Shown here: positions 6,432-11,944 of the stretch, piece after piece
Numbering within the stretch: position 1 is the first letter of the stretch
Layout: each line of letters opens with the position of its first letter
Origin: JAHECQ01 sp047638695
GTDB lineage: Bacteria > Actinomycetota > Acidimicrobiia > Acidimicrobiales > SZUA-35
DNA: 11,944 bases
Assembly (NCBI GenBank): GCA_047638695.1
Contig: JBLINY010000131.1
Coordinates: 1-11,944, forward strand
Direction of reading: 5' to 3'
Translations under genes and position numbers: made by a program
The notes under the pieces: generated by a model
Told to the model about the DNA's origin: nothing
The model's input: only the letters and a program-made list of their open reading frames with translations
The model's database searches: none

Positions 6432-7931
6432 ATGGTTGGAGACTACCGACGCCGGGCTCTCATGGTCTGCGGCGCCACGAGCAACGCAGGAAAATCGACG
6501 GTGACGGCGGCGATATGTCGGTCATGGGCACGACAGGGCCTGTCGGTCGCTCCGTTCAAGGCACAGAACATGTCGAATCACGCAGCAGTCACCGTCGACG
6601 GTGGCGAAGTTGGTCGAGCCCAAGCGATGCAGGCCGAAGCGGCCAGGGTGCCCCTTGAACGTCGGATGAACCCGATCTTGCTCAAGCCCAGCTCGACTAC
6701 CAGCAGTCACCTTGTTGTCCTCGGAGAGGAAATCTCGACAACGGACGCGACCAGCTACGGCCCAACCGCTGCCGCTCTCAAACCCGTGGTGCTCGAAGCA
6801 CTTCAAGGGCTCCAAGCCGACTACGACTGGGTTGTTGCAGAAGGCGCCGGCGGGGCGGCCGAGATCAATCTGCTCGATCGCGATCTCGTGAATCTTCCTC
6901 TCGCCCACGCCGCCGGCCTACCGGCCATTCTGGTCGTCGATATCGATCAGGGAGGCGCATTCGCCGCCGCTCACGGCACCGTCGACCTCTTGCCCGCCCA
7001 CCTTCGGGAACGCCTCGTCGGTGTTGTGTTCAACAAGTTCCGGGGCGACGTCAGACTGCTCGCCGGCGGCATCAGTGAACTCGAAGAACGCAACGGGATA
7101 CCAGTACTTGGCACTCTGCCGTACCTAGATGATCACAACGCCCTCGGCGCCGAGGACTCGCTCGACATTCACGCTCGGCCGTACCAACCTTCCCGCTCAG
7201 CGAAACCCGTCCGCATCGCCGCCATCGGGCTGCCGCGACTCGCTAATCCCTCTGACCTCGACCCCTTTACGATCGAAACCGACGTCGAGGTTCGTTGGGT
7301 TACACGGCCCGATGAACTATCCAACGCCGACATCATCGTGATTCCTGGAAGCCGAGCGACCGTCGCAGACTTGGGCTGGCTGCGAGCCAACGGCTTCGAC
7401 GTTGCACTTCAACGAACGGAGGCCTGGATCATCGGTATTTGCGCCGGCTATCAGATGCTTGGCCGTCGCATCTACGACACGATCGAATCGCAGACCGGCC
7501 CCGTCGATGGTCTCGGCTTGCTCGATACCGTGACCAACTTCGAACACCCCAAGATCGTGCGTAGGTCGTACGGAACGGTCGGATCCCACCAGGTTTTCGG
7601 GTATCAGATCCGGTATGGACGACCCACATCACAAGACGAACCTTGGATGCATCTCGACGGCCACCCAGAGGGCGCCATGAACCATCACGGAACTATCCGA
7701 GGCTCTAGCCTTCACGGCCTCTTCGATGCTGACGAGGTTCGTACACAGCTGCTCATCGAAGTCGCCAAAGTGCGGGGCCGGAGCTACAGGCCGTCTGAGA
7801 CTTCGTTCGCTACCGAACTTGAGTCGCACCACGATCACCTGGCCGACTGGATTGAGGCGAGTATGGATATGAGTCACCTTCAAGAACTCGCCTCATCGGC
7901 GACATCGCCTCCCGAGGCACCGGGATGGTGA
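6432..7931 (+). CDS. cobQ: Cobyric acid synthase (glutamine-dependent amidotransferase)
   Basis: This 499-residue cytoplasmic enzyme amidates four side chains of adenosylcobyrinic acid a,c-diamide, using glutamine and ATP, to give adenosylcobyric acid. The N-terminal synthetase domain has the P-loop-like GATSNAGKST (14-23), APFKAQNMSNHA (40-51) and VAEGAGGAAEINL (135-147). The C-terminal class I-like glutaminase domain has IPGSRATVADLGWL (304-317), the nucleophile Cys337 in GICAGYQMLG, and His428 in LHGLF. The length is normal for the family. ATG 6432 follows AAGGA by five bases; the internal Met at residue 11 is less well placed. It heads the second B12 operon. Its substrate must come from upper-pathway genes elsewhere in the genome, as none is here. 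Confidence 0.94.
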   Translation: MVGDYRRRALMVCGATSNAGKSTVTAAICRSWARQGLSVAPFKAQNMSNHAAVTVDGGEVGRAQAMQAEAARVPLERRMNPILLKPSSTTSSHLVVLGEEISTTDATSYGPTAAALKPVVLEALQGLQADYDWVVAEGAGGAAEINLLDRDLVNLPLAHAAGLPAILVVDIDQGGAFAAAHGTVDLLPAHLRERLVGVVFNKFRGDVRLLAGGISELEERNGIPVLGTLPYLDDHNALGAEDSLDIHARPYQPSRSAKPVRIAAIGLPRLANPSDLDPFTIETDVEVRWVTRPDELSNADIIVIPGSRATVADLGWLRANGFDVALQRTEAWIIGICAGYQMLGRRIYDTIESQTGPVDGLGLLDTVTNFEHPKIVRRSYGTVGSHQVFGYQIRYGRPTSQDEPWMHLDGHPEGAMNHHGTIRGSSLHGLFDADEVRTQLLIEVAKVRGRSYRPSETSFATELESHHDHLADWIEASMDMSHLQELASSATSPPEAPGW

Positions 7932-8554
7932 ACGATCCGACGCTGTATCCATCCAACGGGTCCCATCGAGGAATGCTCGTATGGAAATGGACGAGCCCGG
8001 TGACAACACTGTCGTCCGCCCCGGTCGGCGGTGGTCTCAACCGGCCAGATTGGCTCCTCAACATCGGCGTGCCTCACGATTACGACCGAACCGACCTCGA
8101 AGACCACGTCAAGCAAACTGCGGCCGAGATCGATCTTGCCGGCACCGGTGCAGCGCTCTTCACCGCGGTCAATGTCGCTCGCTTCCAGCGGAGCATGTGT
8201 GGCGGAGTCATGGCCCACGCGACGGTCGGCATCGCAAAACCAACCTGGGCAGCTGACCCGACGGGTGGCTACTCGCCCTGGATGCCCGGCACCATCAACC
8301 TCGTGATTCAACTACCCGTAGGCCTCGAACCCGCTGCCGCCGTCAACGCCGTTATCACCGCAACCGAAGCCAAGACTCAAGCCCTCCACGAACAGGGCGT
8401 CCCGGGGACCGGCACCGCAAGTGACGCCGTGGTCATTGTCTGGCCGACCGACGCTGAAGCCGAGCTTTTCGCCGGACCTCGCTCGGAGTGGGGTGCACGA
8501 ATCGCCCAGGCTTCGTATGCCGCGGTGCTGTCGGGAATCGGTACGCCGCGATGA
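7925..8554 (+). CDS. cbiZ: Adenosylcobinamide amidohydrolase CbiZ
   Basis: This 209-residue protein has the CbiZ family blocks: LSSAPVGGGLNRPDWLLN (29-46), GGVMAHATVGIAKPTWAA (93-110), PGTINLV (121-127), NAVITATEAKTQAL (141-154), GVPGTGTASDAV (158-169) and FAGPRSEWGARIA (182-194). CbiZ hydrolyses the amide between the corrin ring and the aminopropanol arm of adenosylcobinamide. This releases adenosylcobyric acid so that the lower ligand can be rebuilt. ATG 7925 overlaps the cobQ stop by seven bases and has GAGG seven bases upstream; GTG 7928, giving a GTGA overlap, is equally possible. The stop overlaps cobU as ATGA. CbiZ was first known from archaea, which lack CobU, so its place next to cobU is notable. 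Confidence 0.9.
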   Translation: MVNDPTLYPSNGSHRGMLVWKWTSPVTTLSSAPVGGGLNRPDWLLNIGVPHDYDRTDLEDHVKQTAAEIDLAGTGAALFTAVNVARFQRSMCGGVMAHATVGIAKPTWAADPTGGYSPWMPGTINLVIQLPVGLEPAAAVNAVITATEAKTQALHEQGVPGTGTASDAVVIVWPTDAEAELFAGPRSEWGARIAQASYAAVLSGIGTPR

Positions 8555-9066
8555 TCACTCTCGTGTTGGGTGGCACCCGATCGGGCAAGTCGGCGGCCGC
8601 AGAAGCTATCGCCCAGTCATACAGCCGACCTGTCACCTATGTCGCCACCGCCGCCGTCGAGCCCACCGACGCCGATCACCGTGCTCGCATCGCCGCCCAC
8701 CAAGCCCGGCGACCCGGCCACTGGGCAACGGTCGAGTGCACGAGCGCGTCTAGCCTTGCCCAACACTTGCGGGCGGACGGCAACGTTGCGCTGGTCGATT
8801 CGCTCGGAACGTGGGTCACCCTTCACCACGATCTTGTCGTCGACCCGACTGAGCTGTTGGCCACCCTCAAACGCCGCGCTTCTCCAACCGTCATCGTCTC
8901 CGAAGAAGTCGGATTGGCCGTGCATCCCCAGACCGAGATCGGTCGTCGGTATGTCGACGCCATGGGCACCCTCAACCAGCAGGTAGCAGAAGTCGCCGAA
9001 CGAGTTTTGTTCGTTGTTGCCGGACGAGCCATCGATCTGTCGACCCCAGGTGGATACCTGCAGTGA
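8551..9066 (+). CDS. cobU: Bifunctional adenosylcobinamide kinase / adenosylcobinamide-phosphate guanylyltransferase
   Basis: This 171-residue protein is of normal length for CobU/CobP. It phosphorylates adenosylcobinamide and then transfers GMP to give AdoCbi-GDP. The P-loop GGTRSGKS is at 7-14. His50 in RIAAHQARRP lies where CobU carries its guanylylated histidine. Further typical blocks are LVDSLGTWVT (81-90) and VSEEVGLAVHPQTEIGRRY (116-134), then LNQQVAEVAERVLFVVAG (141-158). The start is ATG 8551, which overlaps the cbiZ stop as ATGA. The longer in-frame GTG at 8488 would lie within cbiZ and add residues the family lacks. It sits between cbiZ, which can supply cobyric acid for CbiB, and cobS, which uses its product. 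Confidence 0.93.
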   Translation: MITLVLGGTRSGKSAAAEAIAQSYSRPVTYVATAAVEPTDADHRARIAAHQARRPGHWATVECTSASSLAQHLRADGNVALVDSLGTWVTLHHDLVVDPTELLATLKRRASPTVIVSEEVGLAVHPQTEIGRRYVDAMGTLNQQVAEVAERVLFVVAGRAIDLSTPGGYLQ

Positions 9067-9761
9067 TGAGCGCGCTTGCTTTCTTGACGGTCGTGGGTCG
9101 ATCACGAGCCCCGGGCGCCCGGACCCTGCCCTGGTTCCCAATGGTCGGAGCAACGGTCGGCGCAACCATGGCCATGGTCCACTGGGGAGCCCACCAGGTG
9201 TGGACACCTCTGGTAGCCGGTGCACTCGTGGTCACTGCCGATCTTGCCCTTACCGGCGCACTCCACCTCGACGGGTTGGCTGACAGTGCCGACGGCCTTT
9301 TACCCCATATGAATCGCGACCGGCGCCTGGCGGTGATGGCTGAACCCGAAAGCGGGGTGTTTGCGGTCGCTGTTGTGGTCACGATTCTGATGATTCGTTG
9401 GTCACTGCTCGCCGATCCTGCCGTCGAGCCGCTGGCGTTTGTAGCCGTTTGGGCAATCAGTCGAACAGCGGCGGCTGTCGTTCCTTCCCTCGTGCCCTAT
9501 GCCCGACCGGCTGGGCTAGTCGCCCCGTTTCTTGCCGGATCCCACCGCCTACTGGGTCTCTGGGTGATTCCCGCCACGGCCACACTTGTTGCGATCGGTG
9601 GAGCGATCGGGGCGGCCGCCGTCGTCGCATCGATGATCGCAGCGGGCGGTGTTGTCGCTCTCGCGCTGCGCCGACTCGGCGGCTTCACTGGCGACATCCT
9701 CGGCGCTGTCATTCTGGTCAGCGAAACCATGGCCCTGCTCGTCCTGGCAGTCCAGGCGTGA
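9066..9761 (+). CDS. cobS: Adenosylcobinamide-GDP ribazoletransferase (cobalamin synthase)
   Basis: This 231-residue integral membrane enzyme joins AdoCbi-GDP to alpha-ribazole or its 5'-phosphate, closing the nucleotide loop of cobalamin. The key motif HLDGLADSADGL lies near residues 67-78. It is followed by RRLAVMAEPESGVFAV, the counterpart of the family's R..VMKDS..G.FG block, and then by several hydrophobic segments. The C-terminal part has LGGFTGDILGAVILVSETMA, also typical. ATG 9066 overlaps the cobU stop by one base as TGATG. The in-frame GTG at 9063 would add one residue and is about as likely. After the stop, the cbiB start is 38 bases away, bridged by a 13-codon open frame. Confidence 0.92.
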   Translation: MSALAFLTVVGRSRAPGARTLPWFPMVGATVGATMAMVHWGAHQVWTPLVAGALVVTADLALTGALHLDGLADSADGLLPHMNRDRRLAVMAEPESGVFAVAVVVTILMIRWSLLADPAVEPLAFVAVWAISRTAAAVVPSLVPYARPAGLVAPFLAGSHRLLGLWVIPATATLVAIGGAIGAAAVVASMIAAGGVVALALRRLGGFTGDILGAVILVSETMALLVLAVQA

Positions 9762-9802
9762 TGCAACCAACGTCACCGGCTTGTGGCCCCGGCCAGCCGT
9801 GA
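9761..9802 (+). other. 13-codon mini-ORF bridging cobS and cbiB
   Basis: An ATG at 9761 overlaps the cobS stop (TGATG, 9759-9763). It opens a frame that reads MQPTSPACGPGQP and stops with TGA at 9800-9802. That TGA overlaps the cbiB GTG as GTGA (9799-9802). Neither start has a visible Shine-Dalgarno. A ribosome finishing cobS could re-initiate here and be carried to the cbiB start. Whether it is translated is unknown; the geometry is seen directly. Confidence 0.35.
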
Positions 9803-10710
9803 GATCGCTCGATCAGCGGTGTCTCGGCGCAGCGGCCGGTCTTGTGGCCGACCGACTGTTGGGTGACCCGCCCAACCAAGCTCACCCGGTGGCCTGGTTC
9901 GGGAAAGCCATGCAGCTGACAGAGACCGCCCTTTGGGCCGACCGCAGGGCTCCCGGAATTGCTCACGCAGCCGTGGGCATCGGACTGGGTTCGGGCGCCG
10001 GGCACGTTGTCCGCTCTACCGCAGTCATGGTTGCGGTCACCGTGTCGGGACGCCAGCTTCGCCAGACCGCTGAGAGGATTGGCCAAGCCGTTGAATCGGG
10101 TGACCTCGACCGAGCCCGAAGAGAACTGCCGGCCCTGGTCGGCCGAGATCCCACAGATCTCGACGCATCAGGGCTCGCTGCCGCCGTGATCGAGTCGGTC
10201 GCCGAGAACAGTGTTGACGCCGTGGTCGCTCCGATATTTTGGGCCGCAATCGGAGGTGCCGTCGGGGCTGGCGGCTATCGGGCCATCAACACGATGGATG
10301 CGATGATCGGGCATCGAAGCACCCGCTACCGGCATTTTGGCTGGGCCGCGGCCCGCATCGACGACGTCGCCAACTATCTCCCCGCCCGGATATTCGCTGC
10401 CCTCATCGCTGCCCAAACGCCGGCAAAGGCCCGCGGGATTCTCAGCGCTATCCGGCGCGACGCACCAGCGCACCCTTCGCCGAACGCAGGAGTCGCCGAA
10501 ACCGCGGTCGCTGCCGCCCTCGGCTGCCAGCTGGGCGGTCCTCTCCGCTATGGCGCAGACATCGAACGACGGCCAACACTAGGAACCGGCCCGCGACCCA
10601 GCCCGGCTGACATCCCCGCCGCTATCCGACTCGCCAACCGAGCCGAACTCACGCTCGTCGCCCTCCTCACCGTGGCGTGGGCCACCAACACCCTCCGGAG
10701 CACAAGATGA
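9799..10710 (+). CDS. cbiB: Adenosylcobinamide-phosphate synthase CbiB (CobD)
   Basis: This 303-residue membrane enzyme attaches the aminopropanol arm (or its phosphate) to adenosylcobyric acid. The N-terminus has LVADRLLGDPPNQAHPVAWFG (15-35). The middle carries GRDPTDLDASGLAAA (115-129), IESVAENSVDAVVAPIFWAA (131-150) and YRAINTMDAMIGHRS (160-174), followed by ARIDDVANYLPARI. HPSPNAG (225-231) comes before the C-terminal membrane part. All are family hallmarks. GTG 9799 gives the normal length and puts the conserved DRLLGDPP near residue 18. Upstream codons in the same frame (TTG 9781, or further back inside cobS) encode unrelated sequence. No ribosome site precedes the GTG, so coupling to the mini-ORF is plausible. 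The stop overlaps cobT as ATGA. Confidence 0.9.
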   Translation: MRSLDQRCLGAAAGLVADRLLGDPPNQAHPVAWFGKAMQLTETALWADRRAPGIAHAAVGIGLGSGAGHVVRSTAVMVAVTVSGRQLRQTAERIGQAVESGDLDRARRELPALVGRDPTDLDASGLAAAVIESVAENSVDAVVAPIFWAAIGGAVGAGGYRAINTMDAMIGHRSTRYRHFGWAAARIDDVANYLPARIFAALIAAQTPAKARGILSAIRRDAPAHPSPNAGVAETAVAAALGCQLGGPLRYGADIERRPTLGTGPRPSPADIPAAIRLANRAELTLVALLTVAWATNTLRSTR

Positions 10711-11738
10711 ACCAGTTCGCCCTCCCTGCTGCACCGAACCTCGACGCCTCAGCCATGGAAGCCGCTCGCCGTCGTTGGGCCACCCGCGCCAAACCACCAG
10801 GAGCCCTCGGCCGGCTCGAGGAAGTAGCCGTTCATCTCGCTGGGATCACCGGTCAGTGCCCACCGCCTGTCCCCAACAAACCAGCCGTCCTCCTGTTTGC
10901 CGGCGACCACGGAGTTGTCGACGATGGAGTCAGCGCCTGGCCGGCAGAGATCACCGCCGCGATGGTCCACACCATCAGCGGAGGAGGGGCTGCAATCAAC
11001 GCGTTTGCCCAAACGATCGGCGCCACCGTCACCGTTGTCGATGTCGGGGTGAAGACACCGATCGGCCCCTTGCCGAACGTTCGGAACGAACGAATTCGGA
11101 ACGGAACCGACAGCCTCGCGCACGGCCCAGCCATGAGCAGCGCCGAGGCCTTAGCCGCCCTCAACGTCGGATCTGCGATTGCCGACGAGTTCATCGACCT
11201 CGGCGCAGACTGTCTCATCGGAGGTGACATGGGCATTGGAAACACCACCGCCTCTGCTGCGCTCATCAGCGCCCTCAGCAACCATCCAGCTGAGGCCCTC
11301 ACCGGACCCGGCGCCGGACTGCCGTCCAAAGGCCTGCACCACAAGCAAGCACTCATAGCGACCGCAGTTTTGCGGGCCGAGGCCTGCCCAGGGCCACTTG
11401 AGCTGCTGGCCGAGCTCGGTGGGCTAGAGATCGCTGCTCTCGCTGGCCTCTACATAGCCGCGGCCCGACGACGCACGCCGTTCATCGTGGACGGCGTCAT
11501 CGCGTGCGCTGCCCTTTGCATCGCCGACGCCCTCGCTCCGGGGACGGCGACCCTCGCCGTTGCTGGTCATCGATCCGCCGAACCGGCGGCCAACGTCGCC
11601 CTTGAACACCTCAAACTTCAACCGCTCCTGGATCTCGATCTGCGATTGGGTGAGGGCACGGGCGCCGCCCTCGCGTTTCCCCTTCTCCGAGCAGCGACGC
11701 TCGCCCTCACCCAAATGGCCGATCTGCCAAGCCCCTAG
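10707..11738 (+). CDS. cobT: Nicotinate-nucleotide:dimethylbenzimidazole phosphoribosyltransferase
   Basis: This 343-residue cytoplasmic enzyme makes alpha-ribazole 5'-phosphate from nicotinate mononucleotide and dimethylbenzimidazole, the lower-ligand half for CobS. Blocks in order are RAKPPGALGRLEEVA (27-41), LLFAGDHGVVDDGVSAWP (62-79), GGDMGIGNTTASAAL (172-186), GPGAGL (200-205) and GHRSAEPA (287-294). The C-terminal LGEGTGA (314-320) carries the expected catalytic Glu316. The length matches the family. ATG 10707 overlaps the cbiB stop as ATGA and has GGAG six bases upstream, inside the palindrome CTCCGGAG (10693-10700). The longer in-frame GTG at 10677 lies inside cbiB. The stop codon TAG (11736-11738) is the first three bases of a 29-bp tandem repeat. 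Confidence 0.95.
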   Translation: MNQFALPAAPNLDASAMEAARRRWATRAKPPGALGRLEEVAVHLAGITGQCPPPVPNKPAVLLFAGDHGVVDDGVSAWPAEITAAMVHTISGGGAAINAFAQTIGATVTVVDVGVKTPIGPLPNVRNERIRNGTDSLAHGPAMSSAEALAALNVGSAIADEFIDLGADCLIGGDMGIGNTTASAALISALSNHPAEALTGPGAGLPSKGLHHKQALIATAVLRAEACPGPLELLAELGGLEIAALAGLYIAAARRRTPFIVDGVIACAALCIADALAPGTATLAVAGHRSAEPAANVALEHLKLQPLLDLDLRLGEGTGAALAFPLLRAATLALTQMADLPSP

Positions 11739-11748
11739 CTGTTCTCTT

Positions 11749-11777
11749 GGCTTGGGCTTCGCCCTAGCTGTTCTCTT
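11749..11777 (+). terminator. Intrinsic terminator-like hairpin 1 behind cobT
   Basis: The 5' arm GGCTTGGGC (11749-11757) pairs with GCCCTAGCT (11761-11769) around TTC, with one G-U pair and one U-U mismatch. It is followed by G and the pyrimidine-rich TTCTCTT (11771-11777). This would end the cobQ-cobT transcript 11 bases after the stop codon. Confidence 0.6.
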
Positions 11778-11806
11778 GGCTTGGGCTTCGCCCTAGCTGT
11801 TCTCTT
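11778..11806 (+). terminator. Intrinsic terminator-like hairpin 2 behind cobT
   Basis: This is an exact second copy of the hairpin (arms 11778-11786 and 11790-11798) with TTCTCTT at 11800-11806. The third copy (from 11807) keeps the inner stem, but its 3' arm changes to TAGAT and the T-rich tail is replaced by GATTGG, so it is probably weaker. Confidence 0.55.
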
Positions 11807-11843
11807 GGCTTGGGCTTCGCCCTAGATGATTGGTTCCAAGGGG

Positions 11844-11944
11844 TCAGTGGTCGTAGGGGGTGAGGGTGCGGGCTGGTCCTTCACGGTCTGTGGTTTCGTT
11901 GTGCCATATCGCGGCGGTCAAGGCGAGCACTCGTTGCAGGACTC
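11844..11944 (-). CDS. C-terminal end of an IS982-like transposase (partial, runs off the window)
   Basis: On the minus strand an open frame enters from the right edge and stops with TGA at 11844-11846. The visible 32 residues contain QRVLALTAAIWHNETT and end TLTPYDH. Transposases of the IS982 family in actinobacteria typically end with a QR[IV]LA-[ML]-[TA]AAIWHN segment and a final R-S-L-x-A-Y-D-H, so the match is good although short. The catalytic residues lie outside the window, so whether the gene is intact is unknown. The terminal inverted repeat should fall between the stop and about 11823, but I cannot identify it without the other end. The family assignment rests on memory of the family's C-terminus. 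Confidence 0.65.
   Translation of the reverse strand, partial: VLQRVLALTAAIWHNETTDREGPARTLTPYDH

Larger units (their letters stand above)
11736..11822. repeat. Three perfect tandem copies of a 29-bp unit
   Basis: Copies lie at 11736-11764, 11765-11793 and 11794-11822 and are identical; the unit starts TAGCTGTTCTC and ends GGGCTTCGCCC. A fourth copy breaks off after its first three bases (TAG, 11823-11825). The first copy includes the cobT stop codon. There are no spacers, so this is not a CRISPR array. Each unit holds a hairpin described separately. Confidence 0.95.

Noticed and set aside
5731..6432. 233-residue plus-strand open frame running through the membrane-protein gene and the riboswitch
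   Set aside because: It is Arg/Ser/Pro-rich antisense shadow sequence with no recognisable motif, and it crosses the riboswitch core.
9649..9798. 50-codon N-terminal extension of cbiB inside cobS
   Set aside because: The residues are Ser/Trp/Cys-rich out-of-frame cobS sequence. Family homology begins just after GTG 9799.
11560..11796. 78-residue frame overlapping the cobT end and the repeats
   Set aside because: It is out of frame with cobT, and its end is just the tandem repeat read in shifting frames.
11736..11822. CRISPR-like array
   Set aside because: The 29-bp length is suggestive, but the copies are directly adjacent with no spacers and each is a terminator-like hairpin.

Overview
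This window looks like part of a high-G+C actinobacterial chromosome. The reasons are frequent GTG starts, a BtuF-type lipoprotein with no outer-membrane transporter gene, menaquinone genes, and tightly overlapped operons. An Acidimicrobiia-like origin would fit, but that is inference and no marker here settles the class. Almost all of the window is coding, and two thirds of it concerns vitamin B12.

Region 1 (1-1905) is a menaquinone block. It holds the 3' tail of an upstream reading frame (possibly menD), menH (SHCHC synthase) on the plus strand, and menC (o-succinylbenzoate synthase) on the minus strand. menH and menC converge and overlap by 26 bases. Region 2 (1906-2233) is a divergent intergenic stretch. 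It contains a 17-bp dyad next to the menC start and a cobalamin riboswitch reading towards btuF. Region 3 (2234-5741) is the operon btuF-btuC-btuD-cobO: corrinoid capture, ABC import and adenosylation. A minus-strand gene for a small Cys/His-containing membrane protein (5735-6277) converges on cobO with a 7-base overlap.

Region 4 (6278-6431) holds a second, compact and partly degenerate cobalamin riboswitch directly in front of cobQ. Region 5 (6432-11738) is the run cobQ-cbiZ-cobU-cobS-cbiB-cobT. Nearly every junction is an ATGA, GTGA or TGATG overlap, so translation is probably coupled along the operon. Region 6 (11736-11944) has three perfect tandem copies of a 29-bp unit that act as stacked terminator-like hairpins. 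They are followed by the C-terminal end of an IS982-like transposase on the minus strand.

Together the genes describe an import-and-remodel pathway. BtuFCD imports corrinoids and CobO adenosylates them. CbiZ cuts the nucleotide loop or aminopropanol arm back to adenosylcobyric acid. CbiB re-amidates that, CobU activates the cobinamide as the GDP derivative, CobT makes alpha-ribazole phosphate from dimethylbenzimidazole, and CobS joins the halves. CobQ adds an input from de novo synthesis, whose upper-pathway genes are not in this window. The alpha-ribazole phosphatase is also missing here. The most interesting points are CbiZ alongside a bifunctional-type CobU, the compact second riboswitch, and a 13-codon bridging mini-ORF between cobS and cbiB.
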